Shown in pieces: positions 43,416-50,938 of a stretch of 64,000 nucleotides of DNA. The first letter of the stretch is position 1. Each line of letters begins with the position of its first letter. A program made the position numbers and the translations under genes. The notes beneath the pieces are model-generated. The model ran no database searches, was not told the DNA's origin, and saw nothing but the letters and a program-made list of their open reading frames with translations. Origin of the DNA: Bacteroidaceae bacterium (GTDB lineage: Bacteria > Bacteroidota > Bacteroidia > Bacteroidales > Bacteroidaceae); assembly GCA_017940565.1 (NCBI GenBank), contig JAGAYH010000054.1, forward strand, positions 56,995 to 120,994, read 5' to 3'.

Positions 43416-44671
43416 ACTTCCTGGTCTTCGTAGGTATCGTAGAGGAAGTCGTTGTAGGGATATTTCTGTACGTGAAGTTCGCGTACTTTCTTATACAGGA
43501 GTTGACGGAAAGCCTCCAGATTGGTTCGCTCGCGGGCTGAAAGAAAGATACAGTCATTACCGAGCCTGCCCATCCAACTTTGCTGCAGTTCCTGCAAGGT
43601 CCAGTTGGCCTTGGTGCGAGGCGTCAGGTCGTCGGCCTCTTTTTCCACGAAGGTATAGGCGTCTATCTTGTTGAACACGACGATTTCGGGCTTGTCTCCT
43701 GCGCCGATGTCAGAGAGCGTGCGCCAGGTTACTTGCATTTGTTCTTCAAAGTCTGGATGACTGATATCGACAACGTGGAGCAGCAAATCGGCCTCGCGCA
43801 CTTCGTCCAGTGTGCTCTTGAACGACTCCACGAGGTCGGTGGGCAATTTGCGGATGAATCCCACGGTGTCTCCCAAAAGGAAGGGCAAGTTTTGCAGCAC
43901 CATCTTGCGTACCGTTGTGTCGAGCGTGGCAAAGAGTTTGTTTTCTGCAAACACTTCGCTCTTGGCCAGCAGATTCATCAGCGTAGATTTGCCCACATTG
44001 GTGTAACCCACGAGTGCCACGCGAATCAGGCGGCCGCGGTTTTGTCTTTGTGTCGTCTTCTGCTTGTCAATATCGGCCAGTCGCCGTTTGAGCAGCGCCA
44101 TGCGGTTAAGAATGATGCGGCGGTCCATTTCCAACTGCGTTTCACCCGGTCCGCGCAGTCCCACGCTGCCCTTGCCGCCGCCACTGCCGGAGCCGCCGCC
44201 TTGGCGTTCCAGGTGAGTCCACAGGCGTTGCAGGCGGGGGAGCAGGTATCGGTATTGCGCCAGTTCCACCTGCGTCTTGGCACTGGCTGTTTGGGCGCGC
44301 ATGGCAAAGATATCGAGAATCAGACTGGTGCGGTCGAGTATTTTCACCTGCAGTTCTTTCTCAATATTGCGCAGCTGTTTTGCCGAGAGTTCATCGTCGA
44401 ATATGACCATGCCCACTTCGCGCTCGGCATCGGCCTCGTCAGTCAGATAGCGTTTGATCTCCTGGAGTTTGCCGCTGCCAATGTAGGTCGTACTACTGGG
44501 TCCGTCACAGCGTTGTGTGAAGCGGTGGACGGCATGTGCCCCCGCCGTTTCGGCAAGAAACTCCAGTTCGTCAAGATATTCCTGTGTGCGGCGTTCATTC
44601 TGCTGCGGTGTGATGAGGGCCACGAGCACAGCAGTTTCAGCCTTGGCTTCAGAGCGTACGAATTCTTTCAT
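43412..44671 (-). CDS. hflX: HflX, ribosome-associated GTPase
   Basis: 419 residues. The N-terminal HflX domain is followed by LRGPGETQLEMDRR, the G1 loop ALVGYTNVGKSTLM, the G3-region switch (DTVGFIRKLP) and NKID for G4. Family knowledge: HflX splits stalled or heat-damaged 70S ribosomes. It overlaps tadA by 4 bp at its start and the methyltransferase by 4 bp at its end, a tightly coupled translation/RNA operon. Confidence 0.96.
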   Translation of the reverse strand: MKEFVRSEAKAETAVLVALITPQQNERRTQEYLDELEFLAETAGAHAVHRFTQRCDGPSSTTYIGSGKLQEIKRYLTDEADAEREVGMVIFDDELSAKQLRNIEKELQVKILDRTSLILDIFAMRAQTASAKTQVELAQYRYLLPRLQRLWTHLERQGGGSGSGGGKGSVGLRGPGETQLEMDRRIILNRMALLKRRLADIDKQKTTQRQNRGRLIRVALVGYTNVGKSTLMNLLAKSEVFAENKLFATLDTTVRKMVLQNLPFLLGDTVGFIRKLPTDLVESFKSTLDEVREADLLLHVVDISHPDFEEQMQVTWRTLSDIGAGDKPEIVVFNKIDAYTFVEKEADDLTPRTKANWTLQELQQSWMGRLGNDCIFLSARERTNLEAFRQLLYKKVRELHVQKYPYNDFLYDTYEDQEV

Positions 44672-45126
44672 ACACCAGTCCCCCTTTCATTGTGGTGACG
44701 TTTTTCCTGGAAGAAGCGCTTCATGAGTTCGCGTGACTCGTCGGCCATTACGCCCCGTGTCACTTCAGTTCTTGGATGAAGTGTCTCTGGTGCATATTGC
44801 GTGTAGCCACGCTTCTCGTCGTCGGCCCCATATACCAGCCGCCCCAACTGTGCCCAGCCTATAGCGCCGGCACACATGGTGCAAGGCTCCACGGTGACGT
44901 ACAGGGTGCAATCATTCAAGTATTTGCCCCCGACGGCATTGGCCGCAGCCGTTATCACCTGCATTTCGGCGTGAGCCGTCACGTCGCCCAGACGCTCCGT
45001 CAGGTTGTGTCCGCGGGCCACCACGCGACCCGCTGCCACTACCACGGCCCCCACGGGCACCTCGTCAGCTTCATAAGCGCGCATGGCCTCCTGCAACGCC
45101 AGTTTCATGTAATAGTTGTCGTCCAT
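44668..45126 (-). CDS. tadA: tRNA-specific adenosine-34 deaminase TadA
   Basis: 152 residues from the ATG at 45126. Cytidine deaminase fold: HAEMQVITAA carries the zinc His and proton-shuttle Glu, PCTMCAGAI the two zinc Cys. It converts A34 to inosine in the tRNA-Arg(ACG) anticodon. The open frame continues upstream to 45198, but those 24 residues (heptads beginning MSDLEKT, KSDIEET) are the translation of a 21-bp repeat array and overlie the promoter box, so they are not part of the protein. Confidence 0.95.
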   Translation of the reverse strand: MDDNYYMKLALQEAMRAYEADEVPVGAVVVAAGRVVARGHNLTERLGDVTAHAEMQVITAAANAVGGKYLNDCTLYVTVEPCTMCAGAIGWAQLGRLVYGADDEKRGYTQYAPETLHPRTEVTRGVMADESRELMKRFFQEKRHHNERGTGV

Positions 45127-45135
45127 TTCTGAATA

Positions 45136-45143
45136 CAAAGTTA
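45136..45143 (-). promoter_or_regulatory. -7 box of the tadA-hflX operon
   Basis: Minus-strand TAACTTTG matches TAnnTTTG 9 bp upstream of the tadA ATG. The repeat array begins almost directly upstream of it, so its -33 region is made of repeat. Confidence 0.5.
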
Positions 45144-45144
45144 C

Positions 45145-45215
45145 GAAAACCGATTCAGTTTCTTCTATATCCGATTTAGTTTTTTCCAAATCGGACACAG
45201 TTTATCTGAAAACGC
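45145..45215. repeat. 21-bp periodic repeat, array A10 (three forward units plus partial fourth)
   Basis: GAAAACCGATTCAGT, TATCCGATTTAGT and AATCGGACACAGT have their centres at 45152, 45173 and 45194; GAAAACGC at about 45207-45215 is an in-phase partial unit. The array fills the spacer between the divergent tadA and yraN -7 boxes. Confidence 0.85.
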
Positions 45216-45238
45216 CCCCTCATTTTGTGGGAAAGCGT

Positions 45239-45246
45239 TACCTTTG
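45239..45246 (+). promoter_or_regulatory. -7 box of the yraN-birA-MATE operon
   Basis: TACCTTTG matches TAnnTTTG 23 bp upstream of the yraN ATG. Confidence 0.5.
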
Positions 45247-45269
45247 CAGGATAATAGAATATCACGCTT

Positions 45270-45713
45270 ATGGCAGCTCACAACGAATTGGGACACTTGG
45301 GCGAAGCGGCTGCGGCACGCTATCTGGTGCTCCACGGTTACCACATCCTCGAAACGGACTGGCACTACGGTCACTGCGACATTGACATTGTGGTCGAGAA
45401 GTTGGGCTTCATCGTTTTCGTGGAGGTAAAGACGCGCGTTTCGTCCACCTTCCAGACGCCTGAGGAGGCTGTGGATCGGCAAAAGATGGCTCGCCTGCTG
45501 GCTTCGGGCCATGCCTATCTGCGCCGGCAGCGTTTGGACAAGCCCATACGCTTCGATGTGGTGTCGGTGGTGGGCAGCGGTCCGGAGAACTTTGTGATAC
45601 GCCATACGAAGGATGCCTTCAGCAGTGCCACGCTCGCCCTTGAGCGGCGCTACGACGGCGGTGTGGGTCATCAGATGCATATTGTTACAGACCATGAGGC
45701 AGACGAATATTGA
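45270..45713 (+). CDS. YraN/UPF0102 family nuclease-fold protein
   Basis: 147 residues. The UPF0102 pattern is clear: HLGEAAAARYLVLHGYHIL, DIDIVVEK and VFVEVKTRVS, equivalent to the E, D, ExK metal site of restriction-endonuclease-like folds. Family knowledge: widely conserved, function undefined, thought to be linked with DNA processing. Its end overlaps the start of birA by 20 bp. Confidence 0.92.
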   Translation: MAAHNELGHLGEAAAARYLVLHGYHILETDWHYGHCDIDIVVEKLGFIVFVEVKTRVSSTFQTPEEAVDRQKMARLLASGHAYLRRQRLDKPIRFDVVSVVGSGPENFVIRHTKDAFSSATLALERRYDGGVGHQMHIVTDHEADEY

Positions 45714-46440
45714 GGTGTTGCAACTGAACGAAACGGCTTCGACCAACGACGAGGTGAAACGCCTCATGCGCATATCGGAGGCGGAGAAGGTAATCGTTGT
45801 GGCCGACTACCAGACGGCTGGGCGCGGACAAGGGAGCAACCGGTGGGAGAGTGAACGCGGCAAGAACCTGACACTGAGTGTCGGAGTGCGTCCTGTGTTT
45901 ATTCAGGCCCGCCATCAGTTTGCCTTGCTCCAGGTAATGTCACTCGCTGTGGCTCAAACGCTGGACCAATATACTGACGGGATTACCATAAAATGGCCTA
46001 ACGACATCTACTATTGTGATATGAAAATTAGTGGAACGCTTATAGAAAATGAGTTGAGAGGCCAGCTGATTCAGCAGTGCGTGCTGGGCACGGGCATCAA
46101 CGTGAATCAAGAGCGCTTTGTCAGCGATGCGCCCAATCCGGTTTCGCTCCGTCAGATTTTGGGGCATGATGTGGCGCGCGACAGGCTGTTTATGGCACTT
46201 CTTGAACAGTTTGAAACGCTTTATGAGCGTTTGAAGTCAGGGGAAAACGAACTTATTGCCGGGGAGTATTGGGACAGGCTCTATTGGCGCAAGGGTGTAC
46301 ATCCCTTCAGCGACTCTGGCGGCCGCTTCATGGCTTCCATTGACTCCATAGAGCCTGACGGGCATCTGTTGCTGAGAGTGGGGGAAGGCGATGTGAGGCG
46401 TTATGCATTTAAGGAAGTGCGTTTTTTAATAGGAGATTGA
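45694..46440 (+). CDS. birA: Biotin--[acetyl-CoA-carboxylase] ligase
   Basis: 248 residues starting at ATG 45694 (MRQTNIEVLQLNETASTND); the frame is open further upstream but that part is unrelated to the family. Biotin/lipoyl ligase motifs: TASTND, the adenylate loop GRGQGSNRW, LTLSVGVRP and KWPNDIYY, and the small C-terminal SH3-like domain. No N-terminal HTH is present, so it is monofunctional and not the repressor type. It attaches biotin to carboxylase carrier proteins. Confidence 0.93.
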   Translation: MRQTNIEVLQLNETASTNDEVKRLMRISEAEKVIVVADYQTAGRGQGSNRWESERGKNLTLSVGVRPVFIQARHQFALLQVMSLAVAQTLDQYTDGITIKWPNDIYYCDMKISGTLIENELRGQLIQQCVLGTGINVNQERFVSDAPNPVSLRQILGHDVARDRLFMALLEQFETLYERLKSGENELIAGEYWDRLYWRKGVHPFSDSGGRFMASIDSIEPDGHLLLRVGEGDVRRYAFKEVRFLIGD

Positions 46441-46443
46441 GTT

Positions 46444-47856
46444 TTGGAACCGCAAGTCCGACTTACCGTCAGAAAACGCATACTCCGGATAGCTTGGCCC
46501 GCCATTGTGTCAAACGTGACGGTACCCCTGCTTGGCTTGGCCGATACAGCGATAGTGGGACATCTTGGTAGCGCCGTGTATATCGGGGCTATTGCTGTGG
46601 GAGGCATGATATTCAGTATGGTGTATTGGTTGTTTGGTTTCTTGCGAGGGAGTACCAGCGGTTTTGCTTCGCAGGCGTATGGTGCAGGTTCGCCGGAGGG
46701 TGTCACCCACTCGCTGGTGCGGGCGCTGGTGTTTGCCTGTCTCACGGCGGCTGTGCTCCTGGTGCTGCAAAGACCGCTTGGGGACTTGGCTTTATGCCTC
46801 GTAAACGCTACTGAAACTGTGGAAACTGAGGCGCGTACCTATTATAATATATGTATATGGGGTGCGCCGGCAGTGCTGATGCTTTACGGATTCAACGGGT
46901 GGTATATTGGTTTGCAAAACACGCGGGTAACCATGGCTGTGGCGCTTGTGCAGAACATTCTGAACATTGTGCTGAGTCTTTTCTTCGTCTTTGTCTGTGG
47001 CATGAAGGTGGCTGGCGTGGCTTTAGGCACTGTGGTGGCGCAATATGCCGGCTTGGCGCTCGCCATGTGGGTCTGGCGGAGGCACTATCCCCAATATACC
47101 ATGGATTCTGTGGGATTTAGAAAAAACTATATCGGTTATAAATCGTTCTATATCGGATATTGTAAAAGCAGGGCGCGACATCGTTTCCGCCTGCCTGGGC
47201 TCCGTTTCCGCCAGGTTTTTCAACGGCAGTTCTTTACGGTCAATCGCGACATCTTTCTGCGTACCCTGTGTCTGATAGCGGTGACTTCGTTTTTCACCAT
47301 TGCGGGAGCGCGTCAAGGAGACCTCGTGTTGGCGGCCAATGCTTTGCTTTTGCAACTGTTTTATCTGTTCTCTTACTTCATGGATGGCTTTGCCAATGCC
47401 GGTGAAGCCCTGTCGGGAGAGAGTCATGGTGCCTGCAGCACAGAAGGATTGAAACAGGTATTGCTGTCGTTGTTTTCATTGGGTATATTGTTGGCTGTGC
47501 TATTCACTCTGGCCTATGCCTGTTTTGCCATGCCCTTCCTGTCGTTGCTTTCTGACGATGCCGACGTATTGGCAATGGCTTCGCGCTACCGTTGGTGGAT
47601 TGTGGCCGTGCCGTTTGCCGGTTTTGCCGCTTTCTTGTGGGACGGAGTCTTCATGGGGCTCACGACTACGCGGCGTTTGTTGCGTTCAATGGCATCGGCT
47701 ACGGTCGTGTTCTTTGCCGTTTACTTTATCGCGATGCCCGTGATGGGCAACGATGGGCTCTGGCTGGCTTTTGTCAGCTACTTGTTCGTACGTGGTTTGG
47801 TGCAGACACTTTATTGTCCGCAGATACTCAGGGAAGAGCGTTGCCGGGAGGGTTGA
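46444..47856 (+). CDS. MATE family efflux pump (DinF/NorM type) with repeat insertion
   Basis: 470 residues starting with TTG at 46444, 3 bp after birA. Twelve helices in two halves; the N-terminal half opens with WPAIVSNVTVPLLGLADTAIVGHLG, typical of DinF-like MATE proteins. Between the halves (about residues 219-245) the sequence reads through three units of the 21-bp repeat, giving heptads GFRKNYI, GYKSFYI and GYCKSRA. As 21 bp is seven codons, the frame is kept, and the site is the cytoplasmic inter-domain loop, where an insertion is tolerable. Cation-driven export of toxic compounds is the family role. Confidence 0.9.
   Translation: MEPQVRLTVRKRILRIAWPAIVSNVTVPLLGLADTAIVGHLGSAVYIGAIAVGGMIFSMVYWLFGFLRGSTSGFASQAYGAGSPEGVTHSLVRALVFACLTAAVLLVLQRPLGDLALCLVNATETVETEARTYYNICIWGAPAVLMLYGFNGWYIGLQNTRVTMAVALVQNILNIVLSLFFVFVCGMKVAGVALGTVVAQYAGLALAMWVWRRHYPQYTMDSVGFRKNYIGYKSFYIGYCKSRARHRFRLPGLRFRQVFQRQFFTVNRDIFLRTLCLIAVTSFFTIAGARQGDLVLAANALLLQLFYLFSYFMDGFANAGEALSGESHGACSTEGLKQVLLSLFSLGILLAVLFTLAYACFAMPFLSLLSDDADVLAMASRYRWWIVAVPFAGFAAFLWDGVFMGLTTTRRLLRSMASATVVFFAVYFIAMPVMGNDGLWLAFVSYLFVRGLVQTLYCPQILREERCREG
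47109..47162. repeat. 21-bp periodic repeat, array A11, inside the MATE coding region
   Basis: TGTGGGATTTAG, TATCGGTTATAA and TATCGGATATTG have their centres at 47114, 47135 and 47156, exactly 21 bp apart. It is the only array of the family inside a gene. Confidence 0.75.
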
Positions 47857-47868
47857 CGGTACCCGCTC

Positions 47869-48900
47869 TTACCGTTTGTTTTTCGGCTTCCTTGTGATAA
47901 CGCTGACGAAATAGTCCTTCAGCCGCTCGGCCTGCGCTTTGCTGACGGTCAGGTAGCAGTGGTTGCCGCCGGCATGGGGCGTGAAAAGGGTGTGACCCGC
48001 GTTGTCCACACGGATGGTGCCTTTGGGCGAAGTCGTCATGTACATGTCTGGATGCAAGACCTGCACCACGGCCGTGAGGTCCCATGTGGGGCGGTCGTAG
48101 GGCATCTTGGCATAGGCCTTGTAGGCTTCCACCAGAGGATGAGCCGATGTCCAGCCGAAATCGTCGGCGATGCTTTGGCCCGGATAGCGTACGGCGTTGC
48201 CCAACTCCCACGGCGAGGTGACGATAGGCACGGGACAGACCGCAAACAAGGTCTTGGCAGCTGCCACGTCCTTCACCACATTGTATTCCGCATATTTCGG
48301 ATTGTCAAAGCGGCCTGCCATGAGCGACAGATACTTCACTTTCTGTGCCACGAGCTCTTTGCCCGACAGTGACGACCACTTGTCTGGCCCGCTCTCGAGC
48401 AAGCGCGCCAGATTGGTGGAGAAGCCGGTGGAGATGATGACCACGCTGTGGTCTTTCTGCCTGCTGAGCACGCGCCTGTAGAGCATGGTGGCATCGGGTA
48501 AGCGGTTAGTGTCTTTTATGCGGCACTTGAAGAGAGGTTTGCCCCGTTCCCCGGTGAGGGCAACGGTTTTCTGGGCGTACATCGTGTTAGGATCGGCAAA
48601 CCCGCCGCCTTTGCTCGTGCCGATGGGGATTTTTGCATAGCCGTACCAGCGGTTCATGAGGTCCAGAAAGCGTGGTGATGCTTCTGAAGGCTGGTTGCTC
48701 ATGATGGCAAGCAGGTTGATGTGGCCTGTGTCCATGTATTTGTAGAGCAGGTCAAGGGCCAGCACGTCGTCCACGTCGTTACCCATGTCTGTGTCAAAAA
48801 TGACGGGCAGTGGAGCCGCATTGGAGGGGAGCGTGTGTGTCTTTACACTGAGCGAGAGGCCCAACGTCAGCAGCAGGATGGGGAAGCAATAGCGTTTCAT
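47869..48900 (-). CDS. Exported nucleoside hydrolase (IunH family)
   Basis: 343 residues from ATG 48900 with a signal peptide (MKRYCFPILLLTLGLSL). The diagnostic calcium site is VIFDTDMGNDVDDVLAL near the mature N-terminus, followed by LLAIMSNQPSE and, near residue 235, SPWELGNAVRYPG. A longer open frame to 49053 exists, but its N-terminus (heptads MSDFGKT, ISDIGKP) is a translated repeat array and it crosses the promoter box. It probably cleaves ribonucleosides or a related N-glycoside in the periplasm. Confidence 0.88.
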   Translation of the reverse strand: MKRYCFPILLLTLGLSLSVKTHTLPSNAAPLPVIFDTDMGNDVDDVLALDLLYKYMDTGHINLLAIMSNQPSEASPRFLDLMNRWYGYAKIPIGTSKGGGFADPNTMYAQKTVALTGERGKPLFKCRIKDTNRLPDATMLYRRVLSRQKDHSVVIISTGFSTNLARLLESGPDKWSSLSGKELVAQKVKYLSLMAGRFDNPKYAEYNVVKDVAAAKTLFAVCPVPIVTSPWELGNAVRYPGQSIADDFGWTSAHPLVEAYKAYAKMPYDRPTWDLTAVVQVLHPDMYMTTSPKGTIRVDNAGHTLFTPHAGGNHCYLTVSKAQAERLKDYFVSVITRKPKNKR

Positions 48901-48925
48901 CGGTTTCTTGGTTTGTAATTCAATG

Positions 48926-48933
48926 CAAATATA
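48926..48933 (-). promoter_or_regulatory. -7 box of the nucleoside hydrolase gene
   Basis: Minus-strand TATATTTG matches TAnnTTTG 25 bp upstream of the ATG at 48900; a TTG occurs 18 bp further upstream. Confidence 0.55.
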
Positions 48934-48999
48934 AACAACAATAGGCATATACAAGGCTTCAAGGCCCGTCTTTTTTGTGGAGAGCCGTGTTGACGCAAC

Positions 49000-49056
49000 G
49001 AAATCGGATTTAGGTTTTCCTATATCGGATATAGTTTTCCCAAAATCGGACATGGT
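49000..49056. repeat. 21-bp periodic repeat, array A12 (three forward units)
   Basis: GAAATCGGATTTAGG, TATATCGGATATAGT and AAAATCGGACATGG have their centres at 49007, 49028 and 49049; a partial unit is in phase near 49070. The array lies between the divergent nucleoside hydrolase and pyrH genes. Confidence 0.88.
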
Positions 49057-49143
49057 CCACGCTAAAAACGTTTTTCATCGTCCGGATATGTGTCTGTACA
49101 GAAAAAAATGGTTTGCGGGGTGGGCGGAGTGGCGTTTTTTCTG

Positions 49144-49151
49144 TACTTTTG
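49144..49151 (+). promoter_or_regulatory. -7 box of pyrH
   Basis: TACTTTTG matches TAnnTTTG 31 bp upstream of the pyrH ATG. Confidence 0.55.
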
Positions 49152-49182
49152 CCATTGAATAACAATTTGGAACTATATTGTA

Positions 49183-49893
49183 ATGACAAAATTCAAACGT
49201 GTGTTGCTCAAACTGAGCGGTGAGAGCCTGGCCGGGGCACAAGGTCATGGCATTGACGTGGATCGTCTGAACGCATACGCCCGTCAAATCAAGGAGGTTT
49301 GCGAGATGGGTGTGGAAGTGGGCATTGTGATAGGCGGCGGCAACATATTCCGCGGTTTGAGCGGAGCCGGTCGCGGCTTTGACCGCGTTAAGGGCGACCA
49401 AATGGGTATGTGCGCCACGGTGATCAATTCTCTGGCATTGTCGAGTGCACTTGAAGCTGTCGGGGTAAAGAATCGCGTGCTCACGGCCATACGTATGGAA
49501 CCCGTTGGGGAATTTTATACGAAGTGGAAAGCCATCAGCGCCCTGCAACAAGGTGAAGTAGTGATAATGAGCGGCGGAACGGGTAACCCGTACTTTACTA
49601 CGGACACGGCATCAGCGTTGCGCGGCATAGAAATAGAGGCAGACGTGATGTTGAAAGGCACCCGTGTGGACGGTGTATATACTGCCGATCCTGAAAAAGA
49701 TACTTCAGCAACGAAGTTCAGCGAGATTTCGTATGACGAAATCTACAACCGCGGACTGAAAGTGATGGATCTTACGGCGACAACGCTTTGCAAAGAAAAC
49801 GGATTACCTATCTACGTCTTTAACATGGATGTGGAGGGAAACCTGCGCCGTGTCATGGCGGGCGAACCGATAGGCACATTGGTTAAAAACTGA
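49183..49893 (+). CDS. pyrH: UMP kinase
   Basis: 236 residues. Amino-acid-kinase fold: VLLKLSGESLAG at the N-terminus, VIGGGNIFRG, the UMP region GDQMGMCATVINSLAL, SGGTGNPYFTTDTASALR and KGTRVDGVYTADPEKD. It phosphorylates UMP to UDP; the bacterial enzyme is hexameric and regulated by GTP and UTP. Monocistronic, closed by a T-rich terminator. Confidence 0.97.
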   Translation: MTKFKRVLLKLSGESLAGAQGHGIDVDRLNAYARQIKEVCEMGVEVGIVIGGGNIFRGLSGAGRGFDRVKGDQMGMCATVINSLALSSALEAVGVKNRVLTAIRMEPVGEFYTKWKAISALQQGEVVIMSGGTGNPYFTTDTASALRGIEIEADVMLKGTRVDGVYTADPEKDTSATKFSEISYDEIYNRGLKVMDLTATTLCKENGLPIYVFNMDVEGNLRRVMAGEPIGTLVKN

Positions 49894-49926
49894 AGCAATG
49901 ACACCTTTGCGGTGTTGCAAAATAGT

Positions 49927-49958
49927 AAATGGCGTTTCAAAAGTTTGAAGCGCCATTT
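49927..49958 (+). terminator. Intrinsic terminator of pyrH
   Basis: AAATGGCGTTTCAA (49927-49940) pairs with TTGAAGCGCCATTT (49945-49958), one G-T pair, 4-nt loop, followed by a T-rich tail. Confidence 0.85.
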
Positions 49959-49985
49959 TTATATCCCTAAAGCGTGAGTGCTTAA

Positions 49986-50876
49986 TCAGAGGTTTTTTAA
50001 AAGATTTACAATAATGCCATCGCGCACGCCTATGGGGGCTGCTTCAATAAACGGGGCGCCTGTGGCGGAGGCTATGGTGTGGTATATTTGGGCAGCTTCG
50101 GTGATAATCTCGGCCCTGTCACGACTCAGGTGGTAGCGGGCCATCTTTTCGTCAACGGTAAGTGGTTCCAATTCATGGTATAAGCGGTCAAGGGTCTCGT
50201 ATGTGACGTGTCGGGGGTGCTCAGTGTTGGGGCAGAGTTCGCAAATTTTGCGGATGCTACCGCCAGAACCGACTACGTGAAGCTGACCATGGGCATCGCT
50301 GAGTCTGCGGAGTTGCTGCGACAGCATAGGCAGAGCATCGCTCTCAAGTGAGCCGCAAACGATGCGCATGGAACCGACAGGGAAGGAACGTGTAAAAATT
50401 ACTTTTCCATCAACTGTGAGACAAACGTCGGTGCTGCCGCCTCCCACATCCGTAAAAAGAACTTGATGAGGCCTTGACTGGATTTGGGCAAAATAACTGT
50501 CGCGTACCAGGCGTGCTTCTTCCTCACCACTGATGATTTCCACGTGGATGCCAGAAACGGCCTCCACTCTGTCGATTACTTCCTGCCTGTTGCCGGCATC
50601 ACGTAGCGAGGCTGTGGCACAGGCACGCCATTGCTTTACCTTACAGGCGGCCATGATTAGACGGAATTGCTTCATAGCTTGGGCCAGGTCTTCGGTACGT
50701 TCCTTGCTGATGTTTCCGTTAGCATATACATCCATGCCCAGTTGCATGGGAACGCGTGTCAGGTAGTCAAAACCCGGGCGTACTGTGGCATCGTAAGACT
50801 CTTTCAGACCTCCTTCAGTGCTCTTGATAAGCAGACGGCTGGCGTTGGAACCTATGTCTATGGCGGCAATGTTCAT
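49986..50876 (-). CDS. Ppx/GppA-type exopolyphosphatase/pppGpp phosphatase
   Basis: 296 residues, about the length of the short Ppx/GppA form. ASKHA-fold motifs: IAAIDIGSNASRLLI at the N-terminus, ISGEEEARLVRDSYF and TDVGGGSTDVCL. The long HD-type C-terminal domain of E. coli Ppx/GppA is missing. It releases phosphate from polyphosphate or pppGpp. It lies about 5 kb from a VTC-domain polyphosphate polymerase operon on the same strand, so a functional link is plausible but they are not in one transcript. Confidence 0.88.
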   Translation of the reverse strand: MNIAAIDIGSNASRLLIKSTEGGLKESYDATVRPGFDYLTRVPMQLGMDVYANGNISKERTEDLAQAMKQFRLIMAACKVKQWRACATASLRDAGNRQEVIDRVEAVSGIHVEIISGEEEARLVRDSYFAQIQSRPHQVLFTDVGGGSTDVCLTVDGKVIFTRSFPVGSMRIVCGSLESDALPMLSQQLRRLSDAHGQLHVVGSGGSIRKICELCPNTEHPRHVTYETLDRLYHELEPLTVDEKMARYHLSRDRAEIITEAAQIYHTIASATGAPFIEAAPIGVRDGIIVNLLKNL

Positions 50877-50896
50877 GGGAAATAGTTGCTATAAAA

Positions 50897-50926
50897 AACG
50901 TGCTGCCGTCAGGGCGGTAGCACGTT
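50897..50926 (-). terminator. Terminator of the dockerin/beta-helix operon
   Basis: AACGTGCTGCCG (50897-50908) pairs with CGGTAGCACGTT (50915-50926), one G-T type pair. On the minus strand a run of T follows the stem, so it ends the gene with its stop codon at 50939. Confidence 0.85.
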
Positions 50927-50938
50927 TAAATGTTCCAC

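Noticed and set aside
43580-44698. Plus-strand 372-codon frame opposite hflX
   Set aside because: Antisense of a certain GTPase gene; no independent motif.
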